Below are positions 36,601-46,829 of a stretch of DNA of 64,000 bases, piece by piece. The position numbers and the translations under genes were made by a program. The stretch covers positions 22,141,316-22,205,315 of the forward strand of contig NC_091098.1 of NCBI RefSeq assembly GCF_024713975.1, written 5' to 3'. Origin of the DNA: Paralichthys olivaceus. Its lineage: Eukaryota; Chordata; Actinopteri; Pleuronectiformes; Paralichthyidae. Below the pieces are notes generated by a model. It searched no databases. It was given only the letters and a program-made list of their open reading frames with translations, and was not told the DNA's origin. Position 1 is the first letter of the stretch; each line of letters starts with the position of its first letter.

Positions 36601-39203
36601 GATGAACTCATCCGTTCAGACTGCAGCTCCCTGTCGAGTCTCCCACTGGATGATGGTGAGTCAGACAGCACACATTTGCTTTAAAATCATTTCACCTGCT
36701 GTAATAATGATTAAAATATTAAAAAAGCAAGTGCCAATGTTTTCTTTACCCTGTGATGCTTTTGTATGAAGATGACTCAGACAGCGTCAATCAGAGGCCG
36801 CGGTCACGGTCGGTCCAAGGCTCCCCTCAGCTCAGTCCAATGCGCTCGCTGGGGGCAGAGTATGATCTGGAGCAACAGGGATCTCCGAGGGAAAATCACA
36901 ACAGCAAGAACCACAGCAGGTGCGGAAACAGATCTTGTGCACCAGTCTGTTTGTTGTTGTTGTTTCCTTGAGTTATAACTTGTCTCTGCAGCTTTTTATT
37001 TTATTTGCAGCCTGCAAGTTCAGTCCATGATGTATCCGTCATGTTTGCATCTTCGTTCCTTTCTTTGGTTCTGATCCCTTAATTTTTTATCCTCTCCTGA
37101 TACACACCCTTTTAGATTAGCTTTTGAAGGCCAGTCGGGTTCCCACTACTACCAGAATCCAAGAGAGGTCTCCTCCGCCCACAGTAGTCCCTATAAAACC
37201 CTTCCCAGACCTCCCAGAGATCCACGCAGCATGCCTCCCACCCCGGTTATGACCCGCAATGCCTACAGCAGCAGCCAGCTCAGGTGTGATCTTCTCTCCC
37301 CAGCACTGCCAAACCCAATTTCTTTCCTCCTCCTCCTCCTCACTGCAACCCAATCCCTGCTTCTACCCAACCTTCTCCCAAAGCTCCCATATGAACCCCC
37401 TGCTCAGTTTTGTATTAACACATAAAGAAATATAATCCTAGCACTGATTTCCTTTGTTTGAGAAACAGTTGTGTTCCTTCTCCAGGTCGGAGGGGTCTCC
37501 TCATTGCTTCAGGCACCGCAGCGGGAGTCTGGAGTCGCAGCCCCAACAAAGAAAAGACACCGACTCTGAGAAGCAGGTGTTCATCTTGTCACATGCCCAC
37601 CGCAGCAACAGCACAGAGGTGTTAGAGGACTGTTCCTCCTACACCAGTCAGTCTAGTCTGGACTACTGTGGGGCGGCCAACTCCCACTACAGTACACTGG
37701 ACTCCCGCACCTCCACCATGCATCGTCTCCACAGGAAGGTGGAGGTGTACGGAAATACCGGGAGCATGCCCAACTTGGTCCAGCACCATTCTGGTTGCAG
37801 TTACTCATGTGAGACCTCAACACACTATGCACCGAGTGCCTACTACGTCACTGACTACGCCTGCTCGGACATGGAGCCGTATTCTAACGGTGCCTACGTG
37901 TATGAGAACGAAGTTGAAGGCCACTACAACGTCAACCCTTCCTACCAAATGAATGGGTATCACGGACATGACAGATTCAGGCATTACAGCAGTGACAGGG
38001 CAGATGGTCTTTCCCAAAATCCCTATGCGACAGTGAGGCCGCCACGGAACAGAGAGGGCCCCAGAAATGAGCTCTTGGCCAAGAACATGCAGAAGGCCCT
38101 GGTGGCGGAGCATCTGAAAGGCTGGTACCATCGCAGCAAGGGCCCCAGGGAGGGAGGGAGAGGGACGCTCACCGGATACGACTTTGACAGCGGCTCTCAG
38201 CTGAGTCTGGGCTACCAGACCATGCCAGCGGCCTTCAGCCACTCCAGCAGAACCACGTCCTTCTCCTCAGGTGAGACCATGTCCTCGAATAGCCGAATCT
38301 ATTGTTGTGGGAGACAGAACTCCTAAAAAATCAATTTGATTAAACCAGTTTTTATCTTTTTCATTAAGCTGCTGTCATTTGTCCATTACATGATAGAAAT
38401 CAGCCAGTGATGTACATGCATCCTGTCAAGGGAGGCTTTTTTGTTTCCATATCTGATTTGTTTGTTGGAGTTATATTGGTCTAACTTGCTGTTACATGCG
38501 TCACCGTGCCTTAAAAAGCTGCTAAAACTCAAAAGATAATTTTATTTAAGCACATTACAGTGAAAGGTTTTTACATCCTGCATCCAGAACATTTAAATGG
38601 TGCCAGTAAGGCAAGTCTGGGAGGAAATTTGTGCTTCTCTCTCTTCATTCGAATAACATGAGTAAAATGAGTAGTGATGTGAAATGGGACACAGTATTTC
38701 CAATAACAACAATGACACTCTAACATTAACTGGGTGTGTTTGCTTTTGTCTTGTTTGCAGTGTCCTCAGCTGAGAGCACGGGCAACTGGCGCAATCAGCT
38801 GGCAGTCGGCCTGAAGGAGTATGACTCGCCTGTCACACCTCAGTACCCTCATCCCGGAGCTCACGCCTCGCCGTACAACCGCAGTCCGGCACACAGCAGG
38901 TGAGCGCTGCAGTTTACCAAACCTCATGGGTGCAAGAGAAAGTGAAAGTCACAGACTACTGTTTCTTTTGCTTACAAGATCGGCTTGCAAGAAAAAAATT
39001 CTTTCAGTGCAATAAAACCCTGAAGATCTCCTTTCTTTCTTCTCTCCTTCATGCCCGGATGTGTGATTAATGCTCATGTGTGCAGATTTTCTCCAGATAA
39101 CAAAGTGTCTGACACAGTGCCTAAAAATTCTGAGACAGTTGAAGTGGTTGGCGCTGAGACCACTAGTAGAGATGAACCATCAGACAACCATTCTAGCAGT
39201 TAA
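27682..39203 (+). CDS. frmd4b: FERM domain-containing protein 4B (GRSP1-like polarity scaffold)
   Basis: A cytoplasmic scaffold that binds cytohesins (GRP1) and PAR-3-type junction proteins in epithelia. Coding exons: 27682-27738 (alternative first), 28896-28961, 29899-29993, 30083-30175, 30486-30570, 30951-31007, 31099-31121, 31620-31703, 31865-31930, 32155-32212, 32302-32388, 34318-34394, 34565-34703, 34798-34939, 35154-35287, 35477-35593, 36288-36516, 36602-36655, 36772-36919, 37116-37283, 37486-38270, 38761-38899, 39086-39203. All joins keep frame: 987 aa from the ATG at 28896, or 1006 aa from 27682 (human about 1034). FERM lobes cover about residues 1-312 of the short form, with [30 protein letters not shown] and [11 protein letters not shown] seen. 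A coiled coil at about 358-400 leads into the cytohesin-binding CUPID region ([20 protein letters not shown]), then a Ser/Tyr-rich disordered tail. The closest match is FRMD4B rather than FRMD4A, from tail motifs such as SSPYKTL and NPYATVR. The donor at 35593 (GAG|GTTCAT) and the acceptor at 36771 are weak. Confidence 0.94.
28380..28515. mobile_element. Decayed fish repeat with 'GTGTAGTGGAGTAGAAGTATAAAG' text
   Basis: This phrase and the following ACATAAAATGGAAATAC text recur in fish genomes as a short non-autonomous element. Boundaries are approximate. Related fragments occur near 2.46 and 31.5 kb. Confidence 0.45.
29129..29217 (-). mobile_element. tRNA-related SINE-like fragment, inverted copy
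   Basis: The reverse complement reads GGGTGGCTGTTGCTCAGGAG, CTAGAGCCGATCGTCC, then GGCGGTTTGATCCCAG, the same head as the 6.6 kb copy. It lies in frmd4b between coding exons. Confidence 0.65.
29220..29560. other. Probable decayed repeat in a frmd4b intron
   Basis: Contains CCAATGCCGATATTAGGAAG and CAGCCGATATTTATATTAAAG, text of the 'GCCGATATTGG' type found dispersed in fish genomes. Limits are not clear. Confidence 0.4.
30640..30671. repeat. (TG)n microsatellite in a frmd4b intron
   Basis: About 16 TG units between the exons ending at 30570 and starting at 30951. Confidence 0.9.
32389..34317. other. Longest internal frmd4b intron downstream of the first coding exons; no exon supported
   Basis: 1.93 kb between the FERM exons ending CCT CGA AAG and starting CTA TAC CAG. 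An exon-like 29-nt segment at 33301-33329 has both splice signals but would break the frame. Confidence 0.6.
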
Positions 39204-41240
39204 GGGTGAGACACAGCGGGCTGTTTCGTGTCGTGTTGCCAGTCATCTCCACTTTCGACTTTCCATCCTCATTTGTGTTACTTCTTAATAGACTATTCAA
39301 CTAAATCATTCACCTTTTCATAGTGTGGTTTGAAGTGTTTTTTTAATTCAGACACAGCATGATTGTATTTTGTCAAAACATTTCAGTCATTATCTTTTGC
39401 TCATCTTGTACCTGACGCACCAACCAAGCAAGGACATACCTGAAGTGTTTATCATTTGATTAATGAGGATTATTCAAACTGAGGATGTCTGTGAAGATTC
39501 TCAGATATGAACTGCAGCTTAAAGGTTCGGTGTGTAGAATTTAGTGACATCTAGTGGTGAAGTGTCATGTTGCAGCTGAATACCTCTCACCTCACTCTCC
39601 CCTTCCAAACATGAAAGAGAACCTGTGGGAGTCTTCAGTTGTCATAAAAACTCAAAAGCTGTTTACTTTGTCCTGTCTGGGCTACTGTAAAAAAAAACAT
39701 GGCTGCATCCGTAGAGCGGACCCACTCCTGATGTCAATATAAAGTATTTAAATATAAAGGGCCCATTCTAGAAATGAAAATCCTTACAGTTCAGATGAAA
39801 CAGACTTATTTTATATAAAATTTCTGCCAATAGATTCCGTCCACCTAAATCTTACACAATGAATCTTGAAATAAAGATGGACGCCACATGCTAATATGAT
39901 ATTGATATTAATATTTTTGGGATACATGTTATTAATGTGTTCTTTGACTTTTTAATCTGGTCCATCTGCTAACATTGAGGGGGCAGGGTTAAGGACCTTT
40001 ACTGCAGCCAGCCACCAGGGGCTAATCCAGATGATTTGGCTTCACTTTTGGGGACCTGTCTTGTCGTCCAACTTTATTCCTCGTCTGTGTTCTCATTCAT
40101 CCCGGGTTTTGGTTAACAAAGAAAAGTTGAATTGGTGGCAATCTATCCAGAAGTTGTCCAGAAATTTCACTCTGGACCAAACTATTCCAATCAACTATTC
40201 CCTCCCTAGAGCTTTGCTGCAAGCTAAAAAGAGGGAATTTCCTATATTATCCATAACACTTTTTGATTTTACTGCATTTTCATCCCTCAGTTTGATCACA
40301 TGATTCAATCACGAGTTCCATGTTCTCAAACAGTTGAACCACGGTATATTTGACATATTCTTGTGTCACTTCCTGTCCAGATTTCACCTGGATGGAAGCT
40401 ACATGAGCATCCGCTGAAGAGGACCAAATCAAACTTTGGCACACGTGAACCCAGGGCCAGCAGCACATGAATGGGATGAAGTTGGAACGCAGGTCGCACA
40501 CAAGCTTTTCTGCCATAGCTCTCGTCTCGGGAGATGATCCATCTTTGGCAGCCTGTGTTTGCACCTGTCCTCATGTTTAAAGTAACCTCTGAACACAGGG
40601 ATGACACTCTTGAATGACTTTCCCATGTGCCTTGGATTGGATGAATTGTACAGGTAGATGAGAATGTGTCGAAAAACTTTAAGATGTTGCACAGACGCAC
40701 TGGATTCAAACTCTATTGTGTATCAAAGATGAAAAAAAAGAAGCAACATGTGTTTTTACTGAACCCAACCCAACGTGTATTTTAACAGGAACTAGTTACT
40801 GTTTCATATCAAACAGTAGGTTATGGAATAAAATGATTTTCACCACTTTGGTCTCAGTGAAATATGATGAAATAATATTCTGATCCAAATTGAAAACAAA
40901 CCATGAACAGGTTATTGATCGTCATTAGAGCTGATTGTGTATTCGATAAATTCCCATTTCTTTCTTTCTTTTAACATTGAATGAGAATGTATCATGTCAA
41001 TATTGTTTATAGAACCATTTGTTCACGTTGGTGCCGTAGTGTTTTAAGATGCATGGTGAGAACATAGATCTTTTGATAAGAACTTCTTTTTTATGAGAAC
41101 AGAAGACCACTGCCGTGAACACCATGTCCATGACCCCTTCTCTCTTTTTCTCACATATTTGTACAGTCACCGTGTGTAGTGATATGTTGTTAGATGTTGT
41201 CATTAAATATTTTCCACTGGGAACACGGATGTGAATAAAT
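39204..41240 (+). other. frmd4b: frmd4b 3' UTR and downstream region
   Basis: It follows the TAA at 39201-39203. Candidate poly(A) signals AATAAA are at 39870-39875, 40827-40832 and 41234-41239. Which is used cannot be told. A MITE-like element occupies 39522-39867. Open frames at about 40.0-40.7 kb have no recognisable domain. Confidence 0.5.
39522..39867. mobile_element. 346-bp MITE-like element in the frmd4b 3' region
   Basis: The left end AAGGTTCGGTGTGTAGAATT and the right end, ATCTTACACAATGAATCTT, are imperfect inverted repeats of about 22-25 bp. Internal phrases (GTGACATCTAGTGGTGAAG, GGGCTACTGTA, TTTCTGCCAATAGAT) are those of a very common fish non-autonomous DNA element. An AATAAA follows immediately at 39870. 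Confidence 0.75.
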
Positions 41241-41589
41241 ACATGTATGACACAGAGATGGCTGTTGTCACTTTCTTTCAGGGGCTCGTGTGGGTGGTAA
41301 ACAACCAGCTCAGGTTCTGTTATTAAGTAAGTGAGTCAACCTTTAAGGAATAGCTGGATGGTTCGGGAAATTGATTCGGAGCCTTTTAGCGAATGAAGCC
41401 TTATCGATTGAGTTTGAAAAGAAGATCAGCTGGTTGGTTAGTTGAACTTAGCAACCAAGGAACTGCAAGGCAGGCTCTGCAGTTATTGGAGTTCTGCCCA
41501 ATTTGCCCCATCAGGAAAATTAAACTCAGACTGAATATTTTTTTTGCACACAAATTAGATTTAACAAGCAAACAAGAACAGGAACAACA

Positions 41590-41900
41590 TACCTCTGCCA
41601 AGGCTCAACAGTCCCCTTATGAAACTACATTTTCACAATATCCAGATTTACGTTTGGATCTGCACTAAATTGCAAACAATCATATAAATAAGTCCCTTAA
41701 ACATGCCTGTGTTTAAAATTAAGATCTATGAATTATTCTTGAAGAAATCAACGTAAATTTGAATATCTCTGAATATTTAACAGGAAGTGAAAACACATCC
41801 TTCCACCAAGTTTCGCCAAGTAGTTTTGCATAATCCTCTGAACTAACAAACAGACAAAATGCAGATGAGAACATAAAATTATTGACTAAGTGACAAGTGA
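41590..41900 (-). mobile_element. Dispersed repeat family 'CCTTGGCGGAGG', copy 3
   Basis: Reads ACCTCTGCCAAGGCTCAACAG, CCCTTATGAAACTACATTT, GGATCTGCACTAAATTGCA and later TTTCGCCAAGTAGTTTTGCA on the plus strand. This is the inverse orientation of copies 1 and 2. Confidence 0.6.
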
Positions 41901-42661
41901 ACTTCTGAAACAATACTGTTGGAAGGTTTTTTATCATGGAATGGAGTTCAGGTTGTTTCCAGTCTTTATGCTATAAGCTAAGCTAATCAGGTTTAAGACA
42001 GATATGAAAGTATTATAAATATTTCCATCTAACTCTGCAAAAAACTTAAAAACAGCCAAAACAAGTTTTTTCTATTTCTTATATAAATAAAACTTCCTGG
42101 GTGTCATTTTAAATAAAAAGCTCTCATACTGCATCACATTTTGTTTGGAGCTGTCTGAAGTCAGACAGAAGCAGCATCTTGTTCTCTCCAGCTGAGAGAA
42201 TCCATTCCCTTGAAGAAAAACTATCCTCTGGCTCATGTGTTTGTTGTCGTGCAGCCCGTAAGAGTCCTCTGTCTTCTGGAGAGCTCTGGGTGCTCTGATG
42301 ACTCCCCCCCTCCCACCAGGCCTATGAAAATGCTCCACCTGCTGCTGTCAATCCTGCTCTTTCCTCTGCCTGAAGCAACTGTCATCCCAAAAGATCCTGA
42401 CGGCCGGGCCAGCTGGGAGGAGGGGGCTGAAAAAAGAATGTTAGCATGTCTTTCCCCTGCTTGCACCTTAAATATCTTCCATGCAGTTCACAGGGTTTAA
42501 TTTTAGACTCTGCATGAGGCGGGCAGCAAACCCTTTCTAGCCAGAGTCAGAGCCGGAGCCTTCCCAGTTTGCTCTGCCCCGAGTCATTGATCAGACAGAA
42601 ATTATCCTTCCTTTTGATATTAAGAGAAGCAAAAATAGACAACAAACTAAAGAGCGCAAAC

Positions 42662-44919
42662 ATGTCCAACGGCAGAGACCTCGATGAACTCAATGAGGAA
42701 GACATTGATGAGGATGAACTCCTCGCTATGCTTTCACCCGAGGAGCTTCAGGAGCTTCAGAGTGAGATGGATGTAATTATTGCCCCAGACGAGAGAGTGC
42801 CGGTCGGACAGAGGCAGAAGGACCAGACAGAAAAGCCTCCGACTGGGACATTTGACCACAGATCCCTGGTTGATTACCTGTACTGGGAGAAAGAGTCCAA
42901 ACGCATGCTCGAGGAGGAAAGAGTCCCCACTACTCTGCTGCCCAGTGAGGTAAGAGGCCATCTATCGTTCTATCTATCTATCATTCTACATACCTACCTA
43001 CCTACTGATTTATCCATCTATCTATTGAAATGGTTCCAATCTAGTTGTTCTGATTTATTGTTTTAATCAGAAAACTTTGAGAGAGGAAGCTGAAAGGAAA
43101 GAAAAAGAAGAAAACACAGATACTGTGAAATATGAAGAGTATGAGGTGATAGAGGAAGTCATTGAGGAAGAAGCTGTAGGTGCTGAAAACGGAGAGGAAA
43201 TTATTGAGGAGATAATCGAAGAATTTGTTGAAGTAGTTGATGAGATCGACGAAAAGGACGAAGAGGAGGAGGAAGTGAAAGATGATAGGAAGGTGCAGCC
43301 ACTGGTGAATAATGATGAACTTGAAAATACAGACAAACACATGGATCCTCAAGATAACATTGTGGAAACAGCAAAGGAAAACAAGTCAGATGGTGATCAG
43401 CCTTTGCCAGATGTACCGGACAAGATGGAGAGCTCAGAACCCAGCACATCTCCCGTTGAAGAGAAAGAGGAAATAAGAACAACAGACTCTTTGCTTCTCA
43501 AAGATGCTCCAGAGGCACCAGAGATAAATGAAACCAGTGATGAGCTCCCGCCGAAAGAAGAGAGAAAAATTAACAAATTAAAAATCCCAAAGCTGGCTCT
43601 GAATAACATCAAAATGACATCAAGACCTTCAGGAAATGAGACGAACTTGGAGTCGACGCTTGACAAAATCCGCAACAACAACCCTTCAATCACCGAGGTA
43701 AACCTGAACAATATAGAAAACATTCCCAAAGAAATGCTCTTGGACTACGTCAACGGCTTGAAGAGGAACAAACACGTAAAAACTTTCAGTATAGCCAACA
43801 CGGGTGTCGATGAAAACATAGCTTTCAATCTGGCCAACATGTTACGAGAGAACCGCAGCATCACGACTCTGAATATCGAGTCTAACTTCGTCACAGGGAA
43901 GGGAATCGTAGCCATCATCCGCTGCCTCCAATTCAACGAGACTCTCACAGAGCTGCGATTTCACAACCAGAGGCACATGCTGGGTCACCACGCCGAGATG
44001 GAGATCTCACGTCTGCTGAAGGCCAACAACACCCTCCTGAAGATGGGCTATCACTTTGAGCAGCCGGGGCCCAGGATGGTGGTGACCAACATTTTAACCA
44101 GGAATCTGGACTTTCAGAGGCAGCAGAGAAAGGAGGAGCAGAAGCAGCAGCAGCTGAAGGAGAAGAAGGAGCTGATGCAGATGTATGAGCACAGTCTGAA
44201 CCTGCCTCCTGGTTTACTTGAGATGCTCGGGTACATACCACCCATAGAACTCTTGCAGGAGCACGGGCTCGTCCCACCCTCAGCAGATATCAGCGCTTTG
44301 TCTCAAAAGCAACCTCAGACAGAGAAGCCAGAACCCCAGAAGCAGCTCAAATATAAAGGCATTCCCAAACAACCCAGCGCTGAACCAGCAAACCCTTTAA
44401 GGGACGTGCAGCTGAAGAGGACGCCCAAGAAACGTGACCCTTTTCTGGACCAGGACCCGAGGGATAACAGGAGACCAGTGAACCCTGGTTTCCAGCTGAG
44501 GAAGACTCCCAGGGTGAATGAGGTGGACAGCGAAGAGGTGACAGATGAAAGGCCCAACCTGACTAATGTGATTAAGACTTTGAAGCCTGTCCCTCGCAGA
44601 CGAGTGCCACCGAAAGTCGATGTCACACCACGCGATCAGCTCCTGGGCGAGATCAAAAAGAGCAACGTGGCTTATCTGAAATCTGTGAGTATCTGAAAGT
44701 CTGCACCGTGAGATCAGAGAAGAGAGTTCTTCATTCACATCAGTGTGAATATGTGAAATGTTGTTAAGTTCTTCACTGCATGCTGACAAAATTCCAGTAT
44801 TAATGATTTGATTCTGCAGATACACTTAGAACGCCAGCAAACTTTATTTTTATTTTTTTCCTTTGTAACAGGTGCCGCTTCCCAAAGCCCTGGAATCAAG
44901 TGAAACAAGTCTCCTCTGA
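42662..44919 (+). CDS. lmod3: Leiomodin-3, skeletal-muscle actin nucleator
   Basis: Leiomodin-3 nucleates actin and helps set thin-filament length at sarcomere pointed ends in skeletal muscle; loss of the human gene causes nemaline myopathy. Exons: 42662-42949, 43071-44684 and 44872-44919, giving 649 aa. The start [19 protein letters not shown] matches the tropomodulin/leiomodin N-terminus with the tropomyosin/actin-binding segment (about residues 1-90, including [14 protein letters not shown]). A long Glu/Asp-rich stretch follows (about 110-190). The leucine-rich-repeat actin-binding domain covers about 295-445 ([47 protein letters not shown]). After a Gln/Lys coiled stretch and a Pro/Lys-rich linker comes a C-terminal WH2 motif ([19 protein letters not shown], about 617-635) split by the last intron. 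It is about 90 residues longer than human LMOD3 (560), at least partly through the acidic region. Poly(A) signals follow at 45193 and 45202. Confidence 0.95.
42950..43070 (+). repeat. lmod3 intron 1, largely CTAT/CTAC tetranucleotide repeat
   Basis: The 121-bp intron between GTAAGA and TAATCAG contains about 60 bp of imperfect CTAT, CATC and CTAC units (42964-43026), leaving little other sequence. Confidence 0.85.
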
Positions 44920-45192
44920 GGTTATGACTTCGACTGTACGTCTTCACCATATTGTATATTTATTTTAAACATGTCTGGTATTAGTGACCCCACACACACT
45001 CAGAAATGTGTTAATCAAGACACACAAGAAAAAATGGCTGATTTGTGTTCCACTGTGTTGTTTCTTCACTAAATGTTGCAACAATGAATATATGAAAATG
45101 AAAAGTTCATCTTCAAACTAACTATAATTAATTCATTTTAAAATCCAGTTTGTAGGTTTGTTTGATCAAATGTTGTCATGCGTTTCCCTTTT

Positions 45193-45207
45193 AATAAAAA
45201 AAATAAA
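45193..45207 (+). terminator. lmod3: lmod3 poly(A) signals
   Basis: AATAAA at 45193-45198 and again at 45202-45207, 274 nt after the lmod3 stop codon. No earlier AATAAA is seen. Confidence 0.65.
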
Positions 45208-45472
45208 TTTTACTCTTCGCACAGGGAGTCGTTTCCTCTTCTTCCATCACTAACAGCGCTGTGTGGCATTGGTGTCAAACTCAACACATTCCCAGTGAAT
45301 TATTTCAGTAAGTTTGCAGTTCAGATATTAAAAAGGACAAATTACTGTTGTGTTTTTCATAAAGGGCAATATTTGAAGAAAGGCCATCAGTCCTGACAAA
45401 TCAATGCCACATGGATCATTTGTCAATTTTAATTTTCAAATGACACCGTGTACACACTTTCTGGTTGTGTCT

Positions 45473-46829
45473 TTTATTCACTGATATAATATAAGCTTGT
45501 TTATTTTAGTGTTAGTCTGTAACTCACTACATTGTTTTGGATTTGACCCAAAGAAACAAGAATATAAAAAAGATAAAAATCAATATATTCACACTGGTAC
45601 TTGATTGAAAAACAATTTCAACATAAATCAGGTTCTCTTTATTGTTTTTACATGAGACAGCTGTGTTTACGGTCAGTTCTGTGATTTCATCATCACTTCT
45701 CAACACTGAAAAACTCAAATAAAAACATAGATCTTATACGCTGTGTGTATAATATAGCATTCATGAACAATCCCAACTGCCATTTGTGAGGTCAGCATGC
45801 ACAAACTGTAGTCAAGGCGTGAAAAGCACAAACACATTACAGGTTACAAATTTAATAGCTTTTATTTATTTTTTTGTACAAGGAAAGGCAATTTTCGGGA
45901 AAATAGCATATATGTATCTAGTCCAGAATCGTGGTAAATTAATTTTTCATTTTAACTTAGTCAGTATGTTTGCCACATTGCCAAAGTTATATATATATAT
46001 ATAATCTGTAACCTGCAGCCACTTTATACATTTCTGCATGCTTTAGTATTAAAATAAAGATACATCAAAAAATAACAACAGACATTGTAATAACGTGACA
46101 TAATATTCAAACAATAAAGCTGCACTTGCCATTCATTTTTTTTTTTTTAAATATTGCATAGCTGTGGTCAGAGGGGATACACCAGCCTGAACTGTCAGTA
46201 AAGGTTTTATCGACAGGAATATGTAAACTCCAGGATTATTAGTCAGCCAATACCATGTCTACTGTAGAAGCCCACTGGTTTCTGATCCCTATTCATACAG
46301 GTCCTGGAGAGACGAGATGACAGTTATTGCACTTCATTAAGCAGATAACAGGTTCGTGGGTGCTGGAGAAAAATTTGACATGCCCGTTTTTGAGGTAGCA
46401 AACTGAAACCATCTGACTTCATTTTTAGAATAAATATAATTGGCGTGTGATAATGTGTTGAAACATTCAGGTTTACTTTCCTGTGAATACTCAAAGTACA
46501 TTGTCAACAAGGGAATTATTTGTTTCGGGAATATTTTTTGAATATTCTGTGACACAGAAGTGCTCAAACCTTTGGTAATCTTTGGTGCCCATTGCCTCTC
46601 AACATTCTGTGCACAGGGTGATTGTGCAAATCTGCCTAACCATCTATTACAGTTTAAAACAAAACAAACGTATATGAGAACAAAATAAATGGATACAAAG
46701 TATGGGAGTGCAAACTACTGGATATAGAGGGGGGGAGATGAAAAACTTGATACATGGGATAATGCTGAGGAAATGTTAATCCATTCTGTATATGACACTA
46801 ATTCCCTTGGCACACTCTTGACTAGAGCC
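45473..46829 (-). other. arl6ip5: arl6ip5 3' UTR and downstream region
   Basis: AT-rich sequence after the arl6ip5 stop. On the minus strand AATAAA signals (plus-strand TTTATT) occur at 45865-45870, 45861-45866, 45638-45643 and 45473-45478. All lie right of the lmod3 poly(A) signals, so the convergent transcripts need not overlap. Confidence 0.45.

Noticed and set aside
40280-40709. Overlapping minus-strand open frames of 87-127 codons
   Set aside because: They lie in the frmd4b 3' region, with no recognised domain, no splice signals and no coding-like codon pattern.
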